Source: Branchiostoma floridae | Lineage: Eukaryota; Chordata; Leptocardii; Amphioxiformes; Branchiostomatidae | DNA length: 64,000 nucleotides | Reading direction: 5' to 3' | Assembly (NCBI RefSeq): GCF_000003815.2 | Contig: NC_049983.1 | Location: 11,369,491-11,433,490, forward strand | Shown: positions 46,201 to 57,947 of the stretch, one piece after another | Numbering within the stretch: position 1 is the first letter of the stretch | Layout of the letters: every line of letters starts with the position of its first letter | Translations under genes and position numbers: made by a program | Notes under the pieces: generated by a model | Databases searched by the model: none | Told to the model about the DNA's origin: nothing | The model's input: only the letters and a program-made list of their open reading frames with translations

Positions 46201-49200
46201 TAAATTCATAATATATCATAGGTTTGTTTGCTATGGCCCCCTCTGTATCAATGTATGTATCTAAGGCTAACTTATGATGATACACATGTAATTTTATTTT
46301 TTTTATCTTAAGAGGAAATTTAAGCTTAAAAGGGGTACGGTATAATTTGTAACAAAACTTTTGTTTTAAAGACAAGAATTATCGGAAGTCTCATTATTAT
46401 GATTTTAGTTGCTGCATTAATGTCCTCAGTGCAAGTCAACATTCTTGTTGTAGTCTTGACTTCCTCATACTTGCAACTACATACTTAAAGAGGTTGACTG
46501 TCACAATGGCATTTTTGCAAACAATAAAAAATTTGTTGAAGACAGTTCAAAGTCCTACCACTATGTTAGGGAGAATGCAGGCTTGTGGTAAAAGCTGACC
46601 GGGATCTGGCCTCAAACAGGTGGTGTGTTGACACAATAATGCCAACCATTCCTGAGTGTGTAGCAGAGATTCTGGGTCAAAGGTCAGCCTTGTTAACTGT
46701 GTTGATTGACGATTCCAGAAGGGACCTGTCATTCCTAATGAATGACTGGTGAGAAGACCTTTAAATTATAGATGTCTCTCTTATTAGTCTCAAGATGCTA
46801 AGTAGAATCTACAAGCAAGATCATACAATTACATCATCTTGCCTGGATAAGAATTGCTTGCAAGACTTGAAAGTGATCGTCTGTAGGTTCTTTAAGATGT
46901 TTGGATTTTCAGAAAGCTGGCTCAATCATCAATGAAAGAAAGCTTTACAGTGGTGGGGTGATTATTCACCATGTTTGCGCTAATTATCTCTTGACTTCAA
47001 ACACTAGCTCCAGAAATCTGGTGGGTAATGTCATGCCCCAAATGTGTATTGGTTACAAAGTTATCTGGCACAGATAAGATTAAGTAAGGTGTATTAGATG
47101 TCTTAAAAAGATAAGGATGTCTACTAGTAGTTAGTAAAATTCCCTGAATTTTTGCCTCATATCTTGGGCAAAAACAATCTAAGGCGAAAATCTTTATCCT
47201 ACAAAACGTATTACAGGTGTTAGACTTTGAGACAGTCTAGGACTAGGAGAATTGATGGAGACTTTTAAATTCAAACTTATCAGAGGTTACACCTGCTTAA
47301 GGTGGCAGTTAAGTGTGTTTGAAAGACTGAAAGGCAAATGTTGATCTATGTTAACAGGTTACTGGCTGTTACACTTTTGACCTATGGATGTACAAACACA
47401 TGTGTCGAAAACTGTTCTGGCTGTTGACAGGGGTGTATCCCTGTTCCATTCACACACTGAAAGCAGGGTAACTCACATGTATTTGCTGATGTAAAGGTTG
47501 CGTACTTGTGTTTGTGGAACCAATCTAAACTATTTTCCCAGCAAATGTTTGAACAAACCCAGGGTAGAAGCTTTTTGTGTAGATTGTAGGTATAGCCTAA
47601 ACATGTTTTTGAGTGTTACCAACAGTAGCAAGGTCAGTGTACCATGTATATTGAACTGCAATGTTACATATATAAACTTTGTAGTAAATAAATCTCATGG
47701 GTAAAGAAAGCATATGGCAATGCATCAAAGGCATGTGATCTGTCTTTTAAAGCACTTATATTACAATATACGTCAACAGTTACAAACTGCTATCTTTCTC
47801 ACTGCCGTACCATTACTGCATTAGTAATAGTAGCCTGTCTTCAAGAACGTTTGAAAAGATAAGAATGGAAAGAAGACAAGTAAAGCTTTTGTATTGTTAG
47901 ACTATTTAGAGCTGTCCTGTAAAAGATCCATTCTGATATCGTTGTCTCTACTATCATCCTAATTATCACTATCATTGTGATAATAATAGTATGTAGAAAA
48001 AGTATCTAAAAATTATTTCTTACTGTTTTTTTTTATATTTTAATTTCAGTTTGCTGAAATGATGAAATATGGCATGACAGATTTTCTGGGTTGTTAAAAA
48101 AAAATTTAATGTAATTTCTGCTTGCTACATGTTTTAGACAGATGTAGGCTTGAAAACTTGGAGCAACTCTAAGGTCTTTATGATCATGGCTGAGCTTTGT
48201 TCTATACCAGCATGTCCCGCATAATCTCCTCTGGTTACCTTTTCCTGCTTCCTTGTAATGCTAATTTACCACCTGGGACCGTCAGAGGCAGCCTGTGGCT
48301 ATAGGTAAGGAGAAGACTTTCCCAGGGGCACCTGCAGCTACAAAGGTTTGGGTTCCAGAAATCACCTGCCACACATGAAAGCTGAACTGCCATTACAAAG
48401 GACAGACACTTGAAACAGGTTGGACATTAAGAACAAACAAAACATGCCACTGCAACAGTGTTCCAAGAAACAGTATAGCTTAAGGACTAACATGTACACC
48501 ACGGCAGTTTCTTTTGATTGCCTTTTTTCAGTGCCTTTTAGATTTGTCTTAAAGTTTTTATCAGAAGGAAGGAAGGTCACAGTGCTAAATTTTATATTTC
48601 GGTGAAATTAATCGAAATAAGAAACTCCATGTAAGGTGTCCTCAAACATAAATTTAAGTTTTGTAGAGGTGCAACATTTCTGCGTTCTTGGGTATTTGTT
48701 TTCTAATTGATGGTAAAGTGGGATGATGGCAGCCTAATCCATGCTAATTAAGTATATATCACTGAGATGATATTTTTTTAGCAATGAGGGTGTGCATCTG
48801 ATTATAATTATTGCATGAAAAATGGATTGTCTCTGTTACTAATTGTCTTATTGACAGACTGATTAGGTTGTGACATTGGGGGCAGCTCTTCATTCATTAT
48901 TGATTGTCAGTAAACCTAATTCCCCTAATGTTTGTAAGGTCTGTGGGAGACAGCAGCTTCCACTCAAGTCAATAGACGTGTCAGATTCAGTTGGTTAATT
49001 CAGCCGATATGAGTTCCACATTGCCAGCAGTAATGCTCCTCATATCCCTTTTCTGGCCTCAGGTTTTGTATTGTGCTCGTTATATTTTCTTGTACGAAGT
49101 CAAGTGAAATACATAATTTTGTGTTATGTCCTGACCCATTTTCTCCTTTGTGTGATTATCATTTTTTTGCAAAATGCAACAAATTCCATCCATCCATCCA

Positions 49201-49319
49201 TGGAGATGACGTCAAATCTTCATCTTTTTTCTGGTGAAAATATTTTGAGAATTAAAAGTGGTGGTGGGACCCCAACTGACCAATGTTAGGGACTGTATGG
49301 TACTTAGCGTGCCGGTCAT

Positions 49320-49348
49320 GGGGGGTGGGGGTTGGGGTTGTGGGGGTG
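49320..49348 (+). other. G-quadruplex-forming run
   Basis: Four runs of at least four G separated by 1, 2 and 4 bases (GGGGGG-T-GGGGG-TT-GGGG-TTGT-GGGGG), on the coding strand of the CaMKI intron. Confidence 0.6.
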
Positions 49349-49505
49349 GCCTAGGAAAAAAATGTTTGACCTGGGGGGAGGGCCCAGGGAAAAATTTTAA
49401 CCCGACCCTATGACGACCAACCCTACCCCCACTAAATATCCACCAGACCCTTAATATTTCTAAGCAGTCTTCCGGAATTTATCCTTAATTTGATTGTAAT
49501 AATAA

Positions 49506-49790
49506 TAATAATATCGGGTGTATTTTGCAGCCACTAGGTACCCAAAGTGTGGGTAATGAGGCTGTTTAACGTGGTCGAGGCACCTCCTCGAGCATGGGAC
49601 CCCCGTTTTACGTCCCTCCTGGAAGACGATTTCGTGGAAAGCTTCGTGAGGCTACAACAATCCGGACGTCCTTGGTTAAGTACTGTCCGGACCGTGCGTT
49701 GCTTAACTACCGAAATCGAGGGATCGGGTGTACCAACGCGCCACGCGGTCGTAGCTTGCTACTTTTTAGATTGATTTTAGAATATGTGAT
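49506..49790 (-). mobile_element. 5S rRNA-headed SINE
   Basis: On the minus strand, 49760 to 49650 resembles nearly full-length 5S rRNA: CCCGATC, ttcggtagttaagca (5S: tcggaagctaagca), cagtacttaacc (5S: tagtacttgg) and a terminal tGTAGCC. It is followed by a tail with gggacgtaaaacgggggtcc and ccacgttaaac, related to the SINE tail at 14640-14760. Bounded by (AAT)n at 49498-49513. Confidence 0.65.
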
Positions 49791-50098
49791 TTATGAGTCA
49801 CTGTGTCTGAAACTAAAAATGATGGCCGGAACTAAACTGTACAGCCCTGGGGGACAGCTACCTTGACCTCTGTTCATGGAGGTGAAGGACCAGTGAACAT
49901 TTTGTTCTGGCCTGATTTAGGAGATAAAAGCATGGAAGGGACATTAAGGTTAACATTGCGGAAATAACATGGACTTATATATAATTGCAATGAATAATGC
50001 AGTAGAGTGAAAAAAATTATTTTCATTGCCTCGGTTGTTGATTGTGCAACATGTTCGTCTTGCATGTTTTATATTTTCTATAAACCCTAAATACATGT

Positions 50099-50200
50099 AA
50101 CGCTAGTTCACCTTTATCCGGGGGGTGACCTTTATCCGCTATCTTTAAAAACAGCACATTTAGGTGTATTAAATCTGCAGACAGTGGTTTCAAATTTGCA
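50099..50200. mobile_element. Truncated copy of the ttcacctttatccg MITE
   Basis: Matches the left half of 57729-57947: gttcacctttatccggggg, tgacctttatccg, cagacagtggtttcaaattt. The right half is missing. Confidence 0.6.
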
Positions 50201-51149
50201 ATTTATTCGGTGGTTATCGCACCTGACCAGGGATTATCTCACCATATACACCTCGGGGCGGGGCATTAACCCTTTATTAAACAGTATAGGATTGCATAAT
50301 GTTTACCAGGAAGCTGTTAAGAAAATAAATACAATGTATGTGTACCATGTTTATACAGACAAACAAAGCACCTGTTACAATGTTTATTTTTGGCTGAATT
50401 GCCCTGCAGCTGTACAAAAATACATAACTACCATTATCACATAATTGCATCTATTGGAAAGAGCAATTGCTAAAAATAATCCTAGCCAGTACTTGCCCCG
50501 TTTGGGTGAGGGTGTTCTATACCTAATTATTATGTGTTCCAAGGGGCTAAGTAAATAAATTTCTGACAACATTGTGTGATTGACCCAATCTTCTTGAGTT
50601 GGGCCCCATTTATGTTTCTGTACGCCTTTATTTGTTGCTGAAGAAAAGGTTAGCAGTCATTAAATGTAGATTCCTTGAAAAGAAAAATGTATCATGTCTG
50701 GAAAATTAGATCTGTAATTTTGAGTTGATTTTAGAGTCTGCCAATGTGTGTGACTCTTACAAATTTGAGAATGCCTGCCTTGACCTTCTAAAAACACTAT
50801 ATTTTAGAATTCGTTAGGCATACTTTCAGTTGTTCCCACCAGATTGGGTCGGCACCATACAGAGTTCGGTCTGGCATGTAGACATTATCGTAGCAGCGAG
50901 ACCATTAATCATATCCTATCAAGTGTGTGAATGATGCGTTGTCCGTGATGAATCAAGAAACTGGCAATCTTACCTTAGTCTGAGTTAGTCATGATTTACG
51001 AACTTGCTGACTGGTTTCAAAATTGGTCTGCTTGTTTGTTTGTTTGTTTGTATTGTATATTGTTAACTACCTCATAACAATAAAACACTGGGTTTGCACT
51101 GAACACAACTTACAAGCTGCATATCTTGACAGTTTTATTTTATCCATAC

Positions 51150-51330
51150 ACACCAGGAAGGATGCCTACTCTTGATTGTGAGGTGGGTTCTTTCACATGC
51201 TTTTCCTAAGGGCACTAGTGTGTTATAAGTGCCTTTCACAAAGGCACAACGTTGGGGCATGTCAGCAGATTTTAAACCCAAACACCTATCTGTTTTGTTC
51301 CAAACACCTTTATCATTACACCACAGCAAC
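51150..51330 (-). mobile_element. SINE, truncated tail type
   Basis: On the minus strand: tggtgtaatgataaaggtg (A-box-like), gtgcctttgtgaaaggcact, gtgaaagaacccacc, then aagagtaggcatccttcctg. This is the same body and tail as 14640-14935, with an internal deletion. Confidence 0.55.
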
Positions 51331-52674
51331 CTCCAGTGATAATCTAATTATAACGTAACTGAGTCAAATTTAGAGATTCTCATAGACCATTGAAAGTTGC
51401 ATACCTTTTTGATTTCCTTCTAGTTTATTGTGGAATTGGTGTAGATGACAGTTTGAGAGACTTTTTGTATTGTTCATAAAGTTTTCTAAATGTTTGCATC
51501 ATTAATAATTATAATAACTACATCGCTAATAACTACAATCATAGCTACCACCATGTCATTATAGATTCTCATAAATAATATGATATAATTATGCAGTCTG
51601 CAGTTTCATAGTACTGTAAAATCACTGCTGATTGTATTTGGCAGACATGAGATTATTGCACTTACTCATGAAATTGGTTCAGATCAGCTAAATGAGGCTT
51701 TCCCAAAGGATTCCTACTGGTATTTCCTAGCAGAATCAGAACAGACTTTCTGTGGCTTTCTTTGCACGATTAGTCTGTATTGTCGGGAGCACCTGCCAGC
51801 ACGATAATTACTTGGGGAACCCCCATGTTGATAGAAGTTGACTCAGAAAAATGAGGCAATCATTGTGACTCTATTTTGGGAGCATGTATTAGATTGCCTA
51901 TTGTGTAAATGCTATTGAGAGGGCCAGGTCTTCCAATTGAACTCCACAGGTGGTTTTGTAGTAGATAGGTCATAACAGTTATAAACCTGCCTTTTTTTTT
52001 CTCCATACAGTTGTAGTATAGAATGTAGTCTGTCAGCCGCTCTACTTTTCGGAATAAATCAGGATAAAGCTAATAATACATCACAAAAGGCTTTTAGTCT
52101 TTGTTTACATTGTCTATTATGCCACTAACACATGGCTGAGGACGTTGAATCCAGGTTGCTTTGCCTAAAACATGTCGAATATTGGTAAAACATCCAAGAA
52201 TTGTTGCCTTGACAGTTGCAGGACAAAAGACACACATTTTCAAACCTGTCCATGTGACATTATACCTTGTGGAATGTATGATTGCTGATCAGGAACAAAC
52301 ACAAAATGGCTGGAGAATAATGACTGTAATTAGAGCAGGTGATAATTTCCTTGAAATGCAATACTGGATTGGCACCTGTCCATATGTTACACTAGGTTTT
52401 CTAAACAGGTAGCCCTTTATGTTAAACTGTTTGCTAATAAGAGTACACCATGCATATATGCATCACACCAACATTGTATGGGGTACCTGCTGTGTTAGAT
52501 ATACAATGTAGCTTTGGTTGACTCAGAGGAAGAGTTGATTCATGAGACCATTCGTGACATTTGGTAGGCTATAAAACTGCATGCATAGAGTGGTCGGCAT
52601 AGACAGATTTGACTGATTATGTTATGTCGATGAAGGTTAGACACCCAGTTTAAAAGATTTGTGAGGTAATCATA

Positions 52675-52825
52675 TTTCTCAAGTAACTGACAGAACTTGG
52701 AAATTGCCAGACGTTTCAGATAGCATCTGCAGTCTTTCATCCATGGCTGTCAAAAGTCAGTGACGAAAAAGGCTGATACAGTCTGAAATGTCTGGCCATT
52801 TCCAAATCAGTTGCTTGAGTGACGG
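52675..52825. mobile_element. Palindromic repeat
   Basis: Arms ctcaagtaactg plus acttggaaattgccagacg, inverted to cttgagtgac and tctggccatttccaaatca. Same family as 23328-23445. Confidence 0.6.
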
Positions 52826-54646
52826 TTATGTTGGTTTTATGTAGCATTTTTTGTGGTCCACCTCTCATCAATTTTTCCAGCACATATGTAGCATTGCCAA
52901 GTGATGACATGTTTTATGAACTATGTTTTGTGTTAACTAGCTTTCAATATTGCAAGCACAAAAAAATTGTCATCCTACATTGTTTCGAGTGACAAAAAAA
53001 GAATCAAAGCATCATTTCATGCCCGGAAAGAATTAGGTGACTTTTCCTTTACAGCCTTTATATCCCTTCCTACACATTAGTGGGAAGTTGGTGTTGCCTT
53101 GGTGATCCATGTGACACTATTCAGGCATCTGCCTTCATCCCAGCAGGAGTCAGGGAAAAGTGTTTCCGTCTACGTGCCGACTGGCACAGGAAGGGTCTCA
53201 AGTTTGATGGTCTCAGTTGTTATGCCGCCAAAGATCTTCTTGGAAAGAGAATGAAGTTTGCAATATCTTGTGTAGGCTGCAACCAACTTTAAGAACCAAA
53301 AGATTCAAGTTAGCCTTGAAATGTTGAATCCTGTTTCTTTGCTTACTCTGTTCACATACATTCTCGGAAATCAATTTTTATCTAACAAAATTTACACTTC
53401 TAAGTTAACATTTTGGCCCAGTTTTGTTAGTGATTTATGCATGACATTACCAATGGTGTCTGTGTCTGTGGCTAGTGAAACTTGGAAGGGAAAAGGCTTC
53501 TAACAACTGCCATTTCAGCACTCAGAACAGTTCCTTTTGAAATAAAACTTTTCCTCCCATAGCTGAAGGGGGAATGAGATATATGCTTTCTTGAAGTTTC
53601 TTTCTTTTGGGAAATTGAGACCAAATTTAATACAGACCCAGAGGGCACCATACTATGATGTTGGCAAATTGTAGGAAAATTGCCATGCAATTTGTCACGC
53701 ATCGTCAAAAGGCTTTCCTTATTTTTGCTAAGGCCATTTTTAAAACAGGAAAGGTACTCAGTGCAAGAAACATATGTAGCATATATGGCTGCTAGTGCTA
53801 CACATACATTTTGGTCCTTTCAGAACATTTCACTTGATGATTGTATCTGCTAGAACACTGTTGGAAACCATAGGGAGGGGAATACTTTATGTATTTCTAT
53901 TTTCAAACCCCCATGGTCTGACCCTAGTACTTCCTTTTTCTGCATGCTAAAAAGAGATGGATGGAATGGTAGTAGCCATTATCTGATTACTTTCCAAGTG
54001 ATTTAATTCGGCACTCTTCCCATTAAGGGCTGAGAGTAAGCCTGGAAGATGGACAGCGCCTGATAACACAGACACAAGATCCTGAGCCTCATGGTGCCCA
54101 GGCTGGAAATAACACTTTATTGTGGAGACCAATGCTATACTTTAATGTTGCGCCATTCTACTGTGATCTGGTATTATATTGTATATCACTGATTTTTTTA
54201 TCAGGCATGCTAGAAAGCTGTGAACTAGACATCCACAAATATCCTTTTGTCCATTTGGAGTTGGGCTGTATTGCTGAATGGTGAACAAAACTGAGACGGA
54301 GAATATATCACATGTAATGTTAAAACTAAGTGAAAACTATGAAATATTTCCTGTGATATTTGAACTCCAGACCTGTATTCCTGCAGTGCTTACAGAATGC
54401 ACTGCAACTCAAGACATGTAACGTTACATGTCCAGAATTGCAATTTGGCTGAGGCGTGTCTATAATCATGTTATATGCTATAAGTTAAGTGTATTTATTT
54501 TCAAGAAGGTAGCATATCTAACAAATAAATTGGATGTACTGTAATTTGAAATGTCTAATTGTGTATTTAGTCCATGATATTGAATGGAGAATACCCGGAA
54601 AAAGGAAGTCCCCATGGATGTACAGAAATAACTTAATGGAAAGATC

Positions 54647-55036
54647 AGGCCTAGGGAAAAAAAACGTTGTGTTTCCCTACCTACCCTAGAAAAACCTACC
54701 GACCCTAGACTTTGTTTTGGGTGGGCAGTGGAATCACATACAGTACTTTCCAGTTACAACTTTTATTTAGCCTGCTTCCTTATTCAAGTAAAATAAATTG
54801 CTTGACCTATCCAATGAAGAACAAATGTATCCACAATTTGTAACCATTATGCACAAAATTAAAGTTTGGCATCAAAACAGTTTAAGTGTCCTCATGCATT
54901 CCAGGTTTAATTTGTTTAACTGTATTACATCACTTTAGTTTTGGCAAAAGCCTTTAAAAAAAGAGGTAACCCCTACCTAATGACCCTGATTTTTTCAGGA
55001 CTGAAACAGGAAACACAACATTTTTTCTCAAGGCCT
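54647..55036. mobile_element. 390-bp element with 28-bp terminal inverted repeats
   Basis: The left end AGGCCTAGGGAAAA and acgttgtgtttcc are mirrored by ggaaacacaaca and ctcaaggcct at the right end. A related fragment (ggcctaggaaaaaaatg, cccgaccctatgacg) occurs at 49350-49430. Confidence 0.6.
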
Positions 55037-57728
55037 CAGCAGTAGAAAAATCAACATTAAGTTATACAGTTATTAACGGCCCCTTTCAATGGTGCTGGTA
55101 TCACTGCTAAAAGGAAAAGGTGAAAATGGCCCTTAATCCCCAATTGTACCATTTATGTATCCTGCATTATATCAATAATTCAATTATCTCCACGAAACAG
55201 GACCTACTTGTACATGTAAGTCTGCAAATGCAGTGTACTCAATCTTATTCCAAAGGCTGATCGATTGTGCAGTGATTACGTCTATTATGTCCAACCTAGC
55301 AACACTAAATTAACTTTAGGAAAGTAGGCCTCCTGTGAAAAAGCAGACATAATTATTGTGGCAACATGCTTGTATTTGCATACTAGGCCTGTGTACTGTG
55401 GCATGGTAGTGAGGAAATAGGGTTTGAATTCAGGGTGTTTCTGTGTCACTTGTTGAGCAAGTTTGATGTTTGCTCGCTCCCTTTCTTTGCCGAGTGTTTT
55501 TCTTTCTCCAGTCTTTGCACAGGAACAGCAGGTAACAGATTGTGTGGACATGAAAACAAAAGGTCTCGTGATCCTGCAACGGCCCCTTTCAATGGTGCTG
55601 GTAGGCCCTTTTCTCTGCACATTATGTAGCCTAGCAAACCAATATGTCTATGGCATTCATGAATGAAATGGATACATGTTGCATCCGATTTCGTCCGAAG
55701 AATGGCCCTACCTGTTCTGACAAAGCAGCCACAATATAGGGATAATGCATACAGGCATTGCACCCTGACCTTGATAATGATACCTTATTTTTCTTGTATG
55801 CGGTGTCAAGGTTTAATGCCGGGCTTACAGCTAGTAATCTGTCAAAAGAATGGGAATGGTTCTATGTTGTCTTATGTTTGCTTAGACGGGCACTTGTTGT
55901 GCATCAAGCTGAAGTAATGACCTGAAGTAACCCCTAGCTACACAGAGTACTGCAGCTCTCATCAATATTCCCCAGCAAAACATTGAGTGTATAGCACTTT
56001 GGGATCTTATACCTTAGATTACCATTGGACAGTTCCATGGCTTTCTGAGTCCTGAAAGATGACAACTATGGTGTGCACTACCTGGATTGGATCATTATTG
56101 GGGCATAGTAAATTCTTTAACATTACAATGACATGGCTATTATTGTATTAATAAGCCAAACCTTCTCCACTATAGGCGGTGATCACTTTAGTAACCAAAT
56201 TGGATTGGTGCTGATTTCTATGATTTTATGAGTGTGTGATGAAAAAAGTATAATCTAAAAGACAGCAAAACAGACTCATCAAAAGGTAAAAATCTTGTTC
56301 TTTATCTACAAATACTTGACATTATTTACTTATTCTTGTTTAGTGATCTGTGACCCGTCCAAGTTTTGGTCACTCATCAGTGGCAGTCTGAAGTAGAAAG
56401 GGAGTGTAAGGACAAGCAAGGTTAAACCTGCTTGTTCCAGAAATAGATTCTGTCAACAGCTTGGTAGCTTTCAGGTCATGTTGTGACCTAGCTTTAGCTG
56501 TGGGCTGGTATATTTTTGGAAGACTCCATGTTTAGAAATACAAAGCTCTGCAAGTAAGTCGATGCAATGTATAGTAAGTTAGACTTACATTTTAGGGTAG
56601 ACATCACGATGCATGCCCACATAGAAGTCAAAATATTTGTCCTGCCAATATATGGCAATGTGTTTTAGTTGTTTAGGCTACATTGTACAAAAAAAATTGG
56701 TCAGTAACTGATCAACGAGAACACAAGTTGACTGCTGAAGTTAGAGATTATTTCAAAAGAGGTGTCCATTCCTGTGACAGGGAAGCGTGGCGGACAAACA
56801 TGCACTGCTATTTTGGGCTGTCCCCCTTTTGTGTGCTCATCATTACAACAACAAAAGGTGTCCTTAAAAGTTCCCTGAATACTTCCTTATTGTATCCAAG
56901 CCACACACAATGTACAGTGTTGATGGACATGTGGATCAAGTTACAGAGTGTATAATTAGCTGAGTCACCTGGCTTACCCTGCATTCCACTTTGTACATCC
57001 TCACACTTATTCTTAAACTTTAAGTATTACTAAGTAGTAAAGCAAATAAGGGTATACTTAATGGGAGGTTACAGTCTGCACCTCTGTGTACTTTTCTTGG
57101 TGGTTTAACCCAGTGTGTCATGTAAATTCTGCTTAATGTGTTCTAAATTTGATATTTTTATAAAACTGTTATCTGGAAATGGGAGCCAGCGGGCACATTT
57201 AATTTTTTAAGTATGTAATATCCTTTTTTAATCACAAGGGAAATCTCCCAGTATTGCTAGGATCTAATCTGGAAGCCTGGATTAGGAGTTGATGAAGAGG
57301 AATCCTTGCAAAATCCTGATAGCTGGCACAAACACATTGGGATCAGGCAGTTATAATGTTTCAATTATCTTAATGCATTCTGCCAGTGTTTTCACAATGA
57401 ACAACTTACCTCTGCAATAACTAGGCATGGTGGAATTGTACCATGTTGCTATTGATAGCTACAGGTTTGATAATGATGATGATTACCATTGATAGCAGTA
57501 GAGTGTGGAGAAGTCTACAGTCTATTGAAAGTAGAGGCTTATGCAATGTACACCCTGTCATTTGACTCAAAGGTAGATTTATCTGACAATGTCTGACCAT
57601 TTAAATGTGCTCAAGAGAAGCCACCCCTTATTTCAATGGTAGGTAATTTTATTTCACAGAACAGCCTCAGCACAACGTTATAATATAGTCTAGATGTCTA
57701 TCGCTGTGATGTACACTGTGCATTATAT

Positions 57729-57947
57729 GTAACGCTACTTCACCTTTATCCGTAGGGTAACCTTTATCCGTTCTTTTTACGAACAATGTATTTAGGGGTA
57801 TCAAGTCCACAGATGGTGGCTTTAAACTGCAATATTTTGAAAATATTACAATTTGAAACTACCGTCCATCGACTTGATATCCTTGGAGACCCTATTTCGA
57901 AGCACAACGGATATAGGTTTCCCCATGGATAAAGGTGAACTAACGTT
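57729..57947. mobile_element. 219-bp fully palindromic MITE
   Basis: Left ttcacctttatccgtagggt mirrors right ccatggataaaggtgaa. Inner atcaagtccacagatggt mirrors ccgtccatcgacttgat. The centre is aatattttgaaaatatt. The whole element can form one long hairpin. Confidence 0.8.

Noticed and set aside
49650-49760. Functional 5S rRNA gene
   Set aside because: Resemblance to 5S is clear but diverged, lacks the terminal T-run, and continues into a SINE tail; a SINE head is the better reading.
49547-49774. 75-codon ORF (MWVMRLFNVV...)
   Set aside because: It reads through a 5S-headed SINE on the opposite strand.
53080-53292. 70-codon ORF with several Cys and Trp
   Set aside because: No recognised family, no acceptable splice context in the kinase frame, and no second copy; probably chance.
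55446-55763. 105-codon minus-strand ORF and overlapping plus-strand ORFs
   Set aside because: Three overlapping frames in an intron, no domain or splice support.
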